Notes: generated from the sequence alone by a model not told the origin. DNA of 5,356 bases from Alphaproteobacteria bacterium (GCA_018830415.1 JAHJSJ010000143.1:1-5356); one strand, 5' to 3'. Positions 1 through 4,963 are shown, numbered from the stretch's first letter. Numbers and translations are program-made.

Positions 1-501
1 ATGCTCTGCTACGTCACGCCCAAGGAGCATCTGGGCCTGCCTGATCGTGACGATGTGAAGGTCGGCGTGATCACCTACAAGCTGGCGGCCCACGCGGCGG
101 ACTTGGCCAAGGGGCATCCGGCATCGCAGGTGCGCGACGATGCGCTGTCCAAGGCGCGGTTCGAATTCCGCTGGCGAGATCAGTTCAACCTCAGCCTCGA
201 CCCCGAAACTGCCGAGCAATATCACGACCAGACGCTTCCGGCGGAAGGAGCAAAGTCGGCCCATTTCTGTTCGATGTGCGGGCCGAAGTTCTGCTCGATG
301 CAGATCAGCCAGGACGTGCGGGACTTTGCCGCCAAGCAGAACTCCAGCCCCGAAAGCTTCCTCGCCTCCGAAAAGCTGGGCGCCGACACCGCCGAGGCCA
401 GCCGTCAGGCGGCGATCAAGGGCATGGAGGAAATGAGCCGCAAGTATAACGAAGGCGGGCGCGAACTTTATGTTGGTGCAGGGGATCGCGAGCACGACTA
501 A
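1..501 (+). CDS. thiC: Phosphomethylpyrimidine synthase ThiC, C-terminal part (5' end outside window)
   Basis: This is the C-terminal quarter of ThiC, the cytosolic iron-sulfur enzyme that rearranges aminoimidazole ribotide to hydroxymethylpyrimidine phosphate, using S-adenosylmethionine, in thiamin synthesis. What is seen: the segment opens with the family's MLCYVTPKEHLGLP stretch, followed by a VKVGVITYKLAAHAADLAKG helix, the FEFRWRDQFNLSLDPE block, and the diagnostic cluster motif HFCSMCGPKFCSM with cysteines at local residues 90, 93 and 98 (CxxCxxxxC). These ligate the [4Fe-4S] cluster of this non-canonical radical-SAM enzyme. Full-length ThiC is usually around 600-640 aa, so the ATG at base 1 is an internal methionine and the real start lies upstream of the window. 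The frame is intact to the TAA at 499-501. thiC is often controlled by a TPP riboswitch, but that region would be outside this window. Identification is very secure. Confidence 0.97.
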   Translation: MLCYVTPKEHLGLPDRDDVKVGVITYKLAAHAADLAKGHPASQVRDDALSKARFEFRWRDQFNLSLDPETAEQYHDQTLPAEGAKSAHFCSMCGPKFCSMQISQDVRDFAAKQNSSPESFLASEKLGADTAEASRQAAIKGMEEMSRKYNEGGRELYVGAGDREHD

Positions 502-532
502 TCGCAATCCCCCACGATTGGCGGCGCTGGAT

Positions 533-560
533 TGACTGGCCCGGCGAAACGGCAGACACT
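533..560 (+). promoter_or_regulatory. Weak candidate sigma-70 promoter before the membrane-protein gene
   Basis: In the 94-bp gap after thiC there is a TTGACT hexamer (533-538), five of six to the -35 consensus. It is followed after 16 bases by GACACT (555-560), a poor -10. The position, about 35 bases before the start at 596, would suit a promoter for the next gene. The -10 match is weak, so read-through from thiC is equally possible. Confidence 0.2.
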
Positions 561-595
561 CCGCATGGGGTTGTGTCATTTGGGGGATCGACATC

Positions 596-982
596 ATGAA
601 CGCTTATCGCCTGCTGCAAATCCTGCTGGTCGCTTTCGGGGTGGTGTTCTGCCTGATCTGGCCGCTGGCGATCGTCTGGCCATCCGGCTGGGCGTGGCAC
701 GAAGGCCCGCCGATGGCCTCGCAATATTACATGATGATCGTGGGGGTTTACGCGACGCTGGGCGTGTTCATGATCCTCGCCGCGCGCGATCCGCTGAAGC
801 ACGTGTCGCTGATCTGGTTCGTCGCCGTGTCGAGCGCGGTTCACGCCGCGATCATGGCGGTGCAATCGCTGGACGATCCGATGCACCGCGGCCACCTGCT
901 GGGCGATGTCCCGGCGCTGCTGCTGGTGACGCTGGCGTTTGCGGTGCTGGTGCCCAGGGCGCAGCGCGGCGCGACGGTGTAA
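596..982 (+). CDS. Four-helix inner-membrane protein, DUF6632-like
   Basis: This is a 128-aa integral membrane protein of unknown function. Four hydrophobic stretches are visible at about residues 6-28, 43-62, 69-91 and 104-120. The short linkers include a WHEGPP loop after helix 1, an AARDPL turn after helix 2, and a DDPMHRGHLLGD loop between helices 3 and 4. The pattern YATLGVF-x-ILAARDP, then a SLIWF start of helix 3, an HAAIMAVQ segment and a HLLGDVPAL segment is what I associate with the small DUF6632 membrane family. That name is from memory and is a moderate call. The start is supported by a GGGGGA ribosome-binding site at 582-587, eight bases before the ATG. The gene lies 94 bp after thiC and 53 bp before the next gene on the same strand, so all three could be co-transcribed, but nothing in the protein points to thiamin metabolism. 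Codon use and GC match the resident genome. Confidence 0.85.
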   Translation: MNAYRLLQILLVAFGVVFCLIWPLAIVWPSGWAWHEGPPMASQYYMMIVGVYATLGVFMILAARDPLKHVSLIWFVAVSSAVHAAIMAVQSLDDPMHRGHLLGDVPALLLVTLAFAVLVPRAQRGATV

Positions 983-987
983 CCGGT

Positions 988-1004
988 GCGCGGCTTGGCC
1001 GCGT
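988..1004 (+). other. Small GC hairpin between two genes
   Basis: CGCGGC (989-994) and GCCGCG (998-1003) pair around a TTG loop, with a possible closing G-U pair outside. It sits six bases after the stop of the membrane-protein gene. No U-run follows, so it is not a convincing intrinsic terminator. It could stabilise the upstream message end or be chance in GC-rich DNA. Confidence 0.3.
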
Positions 1005-1035
1005 GCCAGTGTCAAGGGTAAGGGGAAACGACAAG

Positions 1036-1587
1036 ATGCAAGTTGCAAGAGCAAGCGGGCGCATGAGCGGGTATAGGGGCGCAGGGCTTGTGTGGATTAT
1101 AGCGGCGATGGTGGCGGTTGGATTGGCTGTTTCGGCGTTCCAGGCCCAGGCATCCGCCACTGCCACGCGGTTTGATCCGGCGGCGTTCTTCACCGGGCGC
1201 ACCACCAGCCAGGGCACGCTGAAGCAGATCCTTTCGTCCACCAAGACCACCCGCGTGTCCACCTTTGGCACCCGCCAGAGCAATGGTGACATGGTGCTGG
1301 AACAGGAGGTGACAATCGGCGACCAGCCGACACGCTACCGGACATGGCGCCTGCGCGAAACATCGCCCGGCCAATTCGGCGGCACAATTTCCGACGCCGC
1401 CGACGATCTTTCGGGCACTCTGGCTGGCGACACCCTGACGCTGACCTATACGATGGACAACCACCTGTGGATCCACCAGGTCATCACGGTCAACCGCGAC
1501 GGCCAAAGCGCCAGCAACGTGATGCGCATCCGCCGGTTTGGCATCACCGTGGCCCGGCTGACCGAGACGATCCGGCGCGAGCAATAA
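1036..1587 (+). CDS. DUF3833-like exported or membrane-anchored protein
   Basis: This is a 183-aa protein of unknown biochemical role. The first nine residues are basic and polar. Residues 17-36 then form a single hydrophobic segment ending in AFQAQASA, so the N-terminus is a signal peptide (possible cleavage after A39) or an uncleaved anchor, with the rest in the periplasm. The mature part looks like DUF3833: FDPAAFFTGRT-SQGTLKQIL near residues 46-65, DMVLEQEVTIGD at 85-96, the TRYRTWRLRE strand at 99-108, a GTLAGDTLTLTYTM turn at 127-140, and the closing NVMRIRRFGITVARLTETIR at 161-180. The last is the most family-like piece. The ATG at 1036 is preferred because AAGGGG lies at 1020-1025, ten bases upstream. 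A second ATG at 1063 would still keep the hydrophobic segment. The open frame extends upstream to 532, but that part overlaps the membrane-protein gene and is not protein-like. Confidence 0.82.
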   Translation: MQVARASGRMSGYRGAGLVWIIAAMVAVGLAVSAFQAQASATATRFDPAAFFTGRTTSQGTLKQILSSTKTTRVSTFGTRQSNGDMVLEQEVTIGDQPTRYRTWRLRETSPGQFGGTISDAADDLSGTLAGDTLTLTYTMDNHLWIHQVITVNRDGQSASNVMRIRRFGITVARLTETIRREQ

Positions 1588-1590
1588 TTA

Positions 1591-1624
1591 CAAAGCGCGA
1601 TGAGCGTGGCCTCATCGGGCTTTG
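1591..1624 (+). terminator. Strong hairpin after the DUF3833-like gene, probable transcription terminator
   Basis: CAAAGC-G-CGATGAG (1591-1604) pairs with CTCATCG-G-GCTTTG (1611-1624) around the loop CGTGGC. This gives 13 base pairs with a single internal G/G mismatch. It begins four bases after the stop codon and lies between two convergent genes. The plus-strand side is followed only by GTT rather than a long U-run. On the minus strand the hairpin is followed by TAATTATT, so it could help end transcription from both directions. The fold is clear; the terminator function is inferred. Confidence 0.6.
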
Positions 1625-1653
1625 GTTAAGCCCGTGCGGCGCCCCGCGCAATT

Positions 1654-1688
1654 CCAGCGCGTGATGCGTCAGCATCTCAGCGCGCTGG
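1654..1688. other. Two-tier inverted repeat in the convergent gap
   Basis: CCAGCGCG (1654-1661) pairs exactly with CGCGCTGG (1681-1688). Inside it GATGC (1663-1667) pairs with GCATC (1672-1676) around GTCA. A separate 10-bp palindrome, AAGCGCGCTT, follows at 1692-1701. This lies just beyond the stop of the minus-strand small gene, so it may serve as its 3' end structure. No U-run is present on either strand. Confidence 0.4.
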
Positions 1689-1704
1689 TATAAGCGCGCT
1701 TGGA

Positions 1705-1839
1705 TCAGCCGTTCTTCATATTCTCCAGCCCCTTGATCCCGCCGGGCTTGGTGCTCGGCTGGCTGGCGTTGAGCTTTGGCCCCTTGTCCTTCTTGGGCTT
1801 GCGGGCTTCCTTGCTCTTCTTCTGTTGGCCCTTGGCCAT
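1705..1839 (-). CDS. 44-aa lysine-rich small protein (MAKGQQ type)
   Basis: This short minus-strand gene encodes 44 residues, starting MAKGQQKKSKEARKPKKDKG and ending in GIKGLENMKNG before a TGA at 1705-1707. It has 12 lysines and 1 arginine against 3 acidic residues, no hydrophobic segment and no cysteine, so it is a soluble, very basic, probably disordered peptide. I recognise this style (MAKGQ followed by K-rich sequence) from conserved hypothetical proteins of sphingomonads; the function is unknown. Its charge would suit binding to nucleic acid or the ribosome, but that is inference. Upstream, on the minus strand, only a weak GGAAC stretch could act as a ribosome-binding site. It is transcribed towards the DUF3833-like gene, with hairpins between them, and away from the restriction-modification operon. 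Its start lies about 60 bp from where the low-GC region begins. Confidence 0.72.
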   Translation of the reverse strand: MAKGQQKKSKEARKPKKDKGPKLNASQPSTKPGGIKGLENMKNG

Positions 1840-1941
1840 AGGATGTTCCGATCACAGGCGAGATGCCCTGCCGCGGGCGTGCGCCCGATGGGGGGTGGTG
1901 TTAATGTGGGGGTGGGAAGGAAAAGTTGGCGATAAGTCTTT

Positions 1942-1947
1942 TATGAT
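1942..1947 (+). promoter_or_regulatory. Candidate -10 element for the restriction-modification operon
   Basis: TATGAT at 1942-1947, five of six to the sigma-70 -10 consensus, lies about 93 bp before the methyltransferase start, in the AT-rich part of the leader. No good -35 hexamer is found 16-18 bases upstream (TTGGCG at 1926-1931 is too close). It is only a candidate. No controller-protein box or C gene is visible in the leader. Confidence 0.25.
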
Positions 1948-2026
1948 GGGCGAAGTTTGCGGATTGGATCGTTACAACATCCCAATGGCTTCTGGACATT
2001 TGCCTGAAACTTGATCACTGAGAACA

Positions 2027-2035
2027 AAAGGGGAG
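2027..2035 (+). promoter_or_regulatory. Strong ribosome-binding site of the methyltransferase
   Basis: AAAGGGGAG lies four bases before the ATG at 2040. It fixes the start of the methyltransferase and implies efficient translation of the protective enzyme, in contrast to the weak site before the nuclease. Confidence 0.65.
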
Positions 2036-2039
2036 CAAA

Positions 2040-3167
2040 ATGACGGGACACCATACTGTAGTCGATCTCTTTTGTGGGGCCGGTGGCCTTAGTGAAGGCT
2101 TTAGCCAAGCGGGTTTTGATGTGAGGCTTGGATCAGACGTAGAGCCCAAATTCGGTGAGACCTTTGTCCGCTCACACGATGGTGCGCACTTCCTGCCAAT
2201 ACCTATCCAGCAGCTTTCGGTTTCCGACGTTCTTTCAAAGACACAATTGAGGCCGGGAGAACTTGACGTTCTTGTCGGCGGCCCGCCCTGCCAAGGTTAT
2301 AGTGTTTATAATCATGGGAGGGGAGAGCATGATCCTCGTGCAGGGCTATTTCGTGAATATCTTCGATTGCTATCGGGGCTGCGGCCTAAGCACGTCGTCA
2401 TGGAAAACGTAACCGGGCTTCTTTCGATCGGCGGTGGAAGCTTGCTGTCGTCAATCCGTCACGAGTTTGCTGAGCTTGGGTACGAGCCCGTGGTCGGTGT
2501 CCTGAAGGCGGAGGAGTTTGGCGTTCCTCAAGAGCGTCGCCGCGTCATTTTTATGGCAAGCCGGATTGGCCCGCGACCTGAACTTCCAAAGGCTACTCAT
2601 GGTGAAGGGCTTCACCCGCTGGTCACCATTTGGGATGCAATTGGCGATCTTCCACCAATTTGGGAACAGGGTGCATTTGGTGGAGAGGTGGAATATGCCT
2701 GCGACCCATTCAGTGATTTCCAAAAAAAGATGCGAGGCCTCAACAAGGGTTTGAAAAACCACCGCGGGCCTAGGCTTTCCAAGGTCAATTTGGACCGCGT
2801 GAAGCACATTCCGCAAGGCGGTTCGTGGAGAGATATTCCCTTTGATTTACTGCCGGCAGGCATGAAGAAGGCCAAGCGCAGCGACCACACAAAACGCTAC
2901 GGAAGACCGAGGCCTGACCAACTCTCGTGCACAATTTTGACCAAGTGCGATATTCACTGGGGGGCGTATATTCACCCTTTGCAGAATCGGGCATTTACCG
3001 TTCGTGAGGCCGCTCGGCTTCAGTCATTTCCCGATGATTTTGAATTTTTTGGGAGCGTCACCGATCAATTCGTTCAGGTCGGAAATGCAGTTCCACCGCT
3101 AATGGCGCGCGCGATTGCGGAGCAGGTTAAAGCGGCTTTGCTTTCCCACGTGAGGCTTGTTGCCTAG
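2040..3167 (+). CDS. C5-cytosine DNA methyltransferase of a type II restriction-modification system
   Basis: This is a 375-aa cytosolic DNA methyltransferase that transfers the methyl group of S-adenosylmethionine to carbon 5 of cytosine in a specific site. The standard motifs occur in order. Motif I is VVDLFCGAGGLSEGF (residues 7-21, cofactor binding) and motif II is the acidic SDVEP (32-36). Motif IV is GGPPCQGYS with catalytic Cys84, motif VI is MENVTG with Glu122, and motif VIII is VPQERRRVIFMA (162-173) with the QxRxR pattern. A variable target-recognition stretch spans about 180-290. Motif IX is RAFTVREAARLQSFPDDF (317-334) and motif X is QVGNAVPPLMARAI (346-359). All key residues are present, so it should be active. 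Length and architecture match prokaryotic single-chain enzymes. It is followed directly by a NotI-like nuclease, so it should protect that enzyme's sites. GC is moderate (33 of 60 bases at 2401-2460), below the flanks, which suggests transfer. The target site cannot be deduced. Confidence 0.97.
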   Translation: MTGHHTVVDLFCGAGGLSEGFSQAGFDVRLGSDVEPKFGETFVRSHDGAHFLPIPIQQLSVSDVLSKTQLRPGELDVLVGGPPCQGYSVYNHGRGEHDPRAGLFREYLRLLSGLRPKHVVMENVTGLLSIGGGSLLSSIRHEFAELGYEPVVGVLKAEEFGVPQERRRVIFMASRIGPRPELPKATHGEGLHPLVTIWDAIGDLPPIWEQGAFGGEVEYACDPFSDFQKKMRGLNKGLKNHRGPRLSKVNLDRVKHIPQGGSWRDIPFDLLPAGMKKAKRSDHTKRYGRPRPDQLSCTILTKCDIHWGAYIHPLQNRAFTVREAARLQSFPDDFEFFGSVTDQFVQVGNAVPPLMARAIAEQVKAALLSHVRLVA

Positions 3168-3947
3168 ATGGCCGTAGACGCGACGACATTGATTGCGGAG
3201 GTGTTGGGTCGCCCAGCGGTTTCAGGATACGATCCTGCTGCCGATGATTTTATCTGCCCATTTACGAATTCGCGCTGCATCAAGGCAGTTGGTCGGGAGC
3301 CGATGCCGGTCTGTTCAGTTTGGCGCGGCGGGCGAGTCGTAATAGTTTGCCCAAACCGGCTTAGTCAGCGTGATCTCATCGACGATGTGCTAGACCATTG
3401 CTGGCCAGAGGGTGTCTCTCGCGATGTGGCTATTGCGCGGGAAGTGCAGCTTGCCGGATTTGGCAACGTCGATTTCGTGATTGCTCACATTTCTGACGGA
3501 GCGGTCGGACACTTTGTCAGCGTTGAAGCTCAAACAGTGGATGTGACCGGCTCTTACCGCCCAGCATATCAGGCGTTGGTAGGTGGCGATGAACTTCAAA
3601 GATCACCATCTTTTGGGTTGAATTGGGATAACGTATATAAGCGTTATATGACTCAAGTTATAAGAAAAGGGTTTCATCATCACCACTGGCGAACGAAGAT
3701 CGTCGCTCTCATGCAGGACGAGCTTTACAATCAACTTACAAAATTTCCGTTTCTGACTTCACCTAATATATCAGATCCATCGGTAAATGTGGTATTTTTA
3801 CTTTACAAGATCAATGAGAATTGGAATCTTGATATCTCTGATGTAATAGGGACGAGTCATGCAAACTTGTCGCAAGCCGCACTTTATGCTGATGCGCCTG
3901 ACAGGAAAGCATTCGAGGCAAAAATTTTGGACAGATTGAAGGTGTAG
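3168..3947 (+). CDS. NotI-family type II restriction endonuclease (compact, 259 aa)
   Basis: By resemblance to NotI this is the nuclease partner of the methyltransferase, cutting DNA at an unmodified specific site. What is seen: four cysteines in NotI-like contexts, C30 (CPF), C37 (CIKA), C49 (PVCSVW) and C61 (VCPNR). In NotI four cysteines hold a structural iron in a fold that contacts DNA. The core has VDFVIAHISD (101-110) and then VSVEAQTVDVTGSY (117-130). The E120-x-Q122 pair with the QT-D--GSY continuation parallels the catalytic E-x-Q of NotI, and D102 is a candidate third metal ligand. A later LNWDNVYKRYMTQVIRKGF block (151-169) resembles the NotI segment after the active site, followed by an HHHHW run. 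NotI is 383 aa, so this member is much shorter. The ATG directly abuts the upstream TAG. The only upstream Shine-Dalgarno match, TGAGG at 3151-3155, is 12 bases away, so translation is probably coupled. The next Met (residue 46) would lose two cysteines. The 3' half is strikingly AT-rich. Confidence 0.85.
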   Translation: MAVDATTLIAEVLGRPAVSGYDPAADDFICPFTNSRCIKAVGREPMPVCSVWRGGRVVIVCPNRLSQRDLIDDVLDHCWPEGVSRDVAIAREVQLAGFGNVDFVIAHISDGAVGHFVSVEAQTVDVTGSYRPAYQALVGGDELQRSPSFGLNWDNVYKRYMTQVIRKGFHHHHWRTKIVALMQDELYNQLTKFPFLTSPNISDPSVNVVFLLYKINENWNLDISDVIGTSHANLSQAALYADAPDRKAFEAKILDRLKV

Positions 3948-3980
3948 GTTTTCGACCATTCACAATAGACAACCTGCCCC

Positions 3981-4550
3981 CTAACGCCCCAACCCCACCA
4001 GCACCCGGTCCAGCGCCTGCAGGAACCGTGACCGATCCGCCTTGCTGAACGGCGCAGGCCCGCCGCCCACGCCGTCCATCCCGGCGCGCAGGTCGGCCAT
4101 GATGGCGCGGGTGGCTATCGCTCCGCCGATGCTGGCGGCTGTAAAGGCCTCGCCATTATGTTTCAGCACCCGCGCGCCCGCTTTCAGGCAGCGGTCGGCC
4201 AGCAATATGTCGGCGGTGATGACAACCGAACGCGCATCGGCGGCTTCCGCAATCCAGTCATCCGCCGCGTCATATTTTGGGCCCTCAAACGCCGGGCGCG
4301 GGCCGTTCGGCCCGCTTGGCTCCTCGCAAAGGCTCGGGCGCGCGGTCGCGCTTGCGGGCGGCTGGCCGCCGCCCGAAATGTAGACCGAATGACCGTCTGC
4401 CACCACGCGTTTGATCCGCGGGGACACGGGAATGCGGAACGGGGCGTTGCTGACCACGCGCACTTCGGCGCGGTAACGTTCCGCCACGCGGTAGATCTCG
4501 TCCTTCACCGGGCAGGCATCGGCGTCGATCAGGATGGTGATGGGTGACAT
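3981..4550 (-). CDS. yaiI: YaiI/YqxD family protein (UPF0178, DUF188) with an in-frame insertion
   Basis: This is a 189-aa member of the DUF188 family, a PIN/NYN-nuclease-like fold whose exact role is not established. Family signatures are clear: ILIDADACPVKDEIYRVAER (residues 6-25, with the acidic D9 and D11), VVSNAPFRIP (32-41), AADDWIAEAA (95-104), VVITADILLADRCL (109-122), HNGEAFT (131-137) and the C-terminal GGGPAPFSKADRSRFLQALD (162-181). Usual family length is about 150 aa. The extra 40 or so residues form one block, H54 to Y93, rich in Gly, Pro and Ala, placed where relatives run directly from VVADG into (F)DAADDW. That block corresponds to a hairpin-rich DNA element listed separately. 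Since it falls in a surface-type loop and the frame and acidic residues are kept, the protein may still work. The start has an AGG at 4559-4561, eight bases upstream. The gene converges on the nuclease gene, with 33 bp between their stop codons. Confidence 0.93.
   Translation of the reverse strand: MSPITILIDADACPVKDEIYRVAERYRAEVRVVSNAPFRIPVSPRIKRVVADGHSVYISGGGQPPASATARPSLCEEPSGPNGPRPAFEGPKYDAADDWIAEAADARSVVITADILLADRCLKAGARVLKHNGEAFTAASIGGAIATRAIMADLRAGMDGVGGGPAPFSKADRSRFLQALDRVLVGLGR
4272..4391. repeat. Putative palindromic element inserted in-frame inside yaiI
   Basis: This segment encodes the extra 40 residues of YaiI. Its near-terminal sequences form an imperfect inverted repeat: ATATTTTGGGC (4272-4282) against GCCCGAAATGT (4371-4381), 9 of 11 pairing. 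Inside are three hairpins. GCGGGCCG (4298-4305) pairs with CGGCCCGC (4308-4315), GCGCG (4338-4342) with CGCGC (4347-4351), and GGCGGC (4357-4362) with GCCGCC (4365-4370). The architecture is reminiscent of Rickettsia palindromic elements, short repeats that insert into coding genes without breaking the frame. The exact ends are uncertain. No other copy lies in this window, so repeat status is inferred. Confidence 0.5.
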
Positions 4551-4559
4551 TGCGGCAGC

Positions 4560-4627
4560 CTAGAGCATCGTGCTGAAAGGTGGGAACCGGTTTTCAGCTT
4601 TTTACGATGCGACAAAAAAACTAGAGC
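4560..4627. repeat. Palindromic intergenic repeat flanked by CTAGAGC direct repeats
   Basis: GCATCGT-GCTGAAA (4565-4578) pairs with TTTCAGC (4592-4598) and, after a five-T bulge, ACGATGC (4604-4610), giving 14 base pairs. The central part contains the palindrome AACCGGTT (4585-4592). The unit is bordered by two copies of CTAGAGC, at 4560-4566 and 4621-4627, the second preceded by seven A. The GGTGGGAACCGGTTTTC core is one I know from abundant intergenic repeats in alphaproteobacterial genomes. The family assignment is from memory. It lies in the 5' leader of yaiI, touching its ribosome-binding site. Confidence 0.75.
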
Positions 4628-4769
4628 GGGGCGGGCGCGGTAAATGGCACTGCGCGCTTTCCTACACACGCCAGCCTCGGCCATCCTGCCCGGATGCAGC
4701 ACACAGCCGCCCCTATCTCGCACGTCTTGAGGCACCCCATCGCCCGGGCCGGTTTTCGGTTCCTGGACA

Positions 4770-4791
4770 GTGTAACATGTGTCTCCTACAC
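4770..4791. promoter_or_regulatory. Small dyad, possible operator or promoter element
   Basis: GTGTA (4770-4774) and TACAC (4787-4791) form an interrupted dyad, with a 6-bp palindrome ACATGT (4775-4780) inside. On the plus strand TGGACA (4764-4769) followed 17 bases later by TACACG (4787-4792) is a poor promoter-like arrangement. Spacing and symmetry fit a regulator-binding site, but no regulator gene is nearby and chance cannot be excluded. Confidence 0.22.
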
Positions 4792-4849
4792 GGAGCGGCC
4801 AACGCACACCTGCAAGGCCGCCCGCAGCGACCAAAGGGAGCGAGGATTT

Positions 4850-4869
4850 CGCATCGCGGACGCGATGCG
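4850..4869. other. Perfect 9-bp inverted repeat (hairpin)
   Basis: CGCATCGCG (4850-4858) and CGCGATGCG (4861-4869) are exact complements separated by GA, so eight pairs around a GGAC tetraloop would form in RNA. It lies about 250 bp before the cold-shock gene and 300 bp from yaiI. No U-run follows on the plus strand. It could be part of an untranslated leader or a small RNA, or a protein-binding palindrome. Confidence 0.4.
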
Positions 4870-4932
4870 GAACACAAGCAATCCACAAATTAGGCGTTTG
4901 GCGCAAACCGTGCTACACCATCGGGGCTGGCG

Positions 4933-4963
4933 TCGAAATTTGCGACGGACTTCGAAATTTGCG
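4933..4963. repeat. Two 12-bp direct repeats, 19-bp period
   Basis: TCGAAATTTGCG occurs exactly at 4933-4944 and again at 4952-4963. The two copies start 19 bp apart, which is not far from two helical turns. The AT-rich core stands out from the GC-rich surroundings. It lies 150 bp upstream of the cold-shock start and could be a pair of binding sites on one face of the helix. Confidence 0.6.

Noticed and set aside
532..1035. Upstream extension of the DUF3833-like frame
   Set aside because: It overlaps the membrane-protein gene in another frame, its sequence is Arg/Gly-rich without motifs, and a good ribosome-binding site and signal segment support the start at 1036.
416..1054. 212-aa open frame on the minus strand opposite thiC end and the membrane-protein gene
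   Set aside because: It is rich in His, Arg and Gln with no domain, typical of the antisense of GC-rich genes, and the plus-strand genes have ribosome-binding sites and family motifs.
1012..1584. 190-aa minus-strand open frame opposite the DUF3833-like gene
   Set aside because: No recognisable protein features; it is explained as a shadow of the plus-strand gene.
1544..1855. 103-aa minus-strand open frame overlapping the 44-aa gene
   Set aside because: It is in a different frame from the MAKGQQ-type protein and rich in Gln/Glu/Arg without a domain. It also runs through the terminator hairpin and the end of the DUF3833-like gene.
1700..2014. 104-aa plus-strand open frame with a hydrophobic start
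   Set aside because: The hydrophobic part is the complement of the lysine-rich small gene (AAG read as CTT), and the remainder runs through the operon leader.
1840..2039. Search for a controller (C) protein gene or C-box before the methyltransferase
   Set aside because: No small helix-turn-helix open frame and no repeated operator pattern is visible in the leader.
2451..2994. Several minus-strand and out-of-frame open frames within the methyltransferase
   Set aside because: The methyltransferase motifs span the full stretch in one frame; the others lack motifs and ribosome-binding sites.
3948..3980. Search for a terminator between the nuclease and yaiI
   Set aside because: The 33-bp gap has no inverted repeat and only a GTTTTC stretch; nothing supports a terminator call.
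4158..4547. 129-aa plus-strand open frame opposite yaiI
   Set aside because: It is antisense to clear DUF188 motifs and has no features of its own.
4529..4906. 125-aa minus-strand open frame leading into the yaiI start, considered as a gene or N-terminal extension
   Set aside because: It is in another frame from yaiI, passes through the palindromic repeat, and shows Cys/Arg/Pro-rich sequence without a domain.
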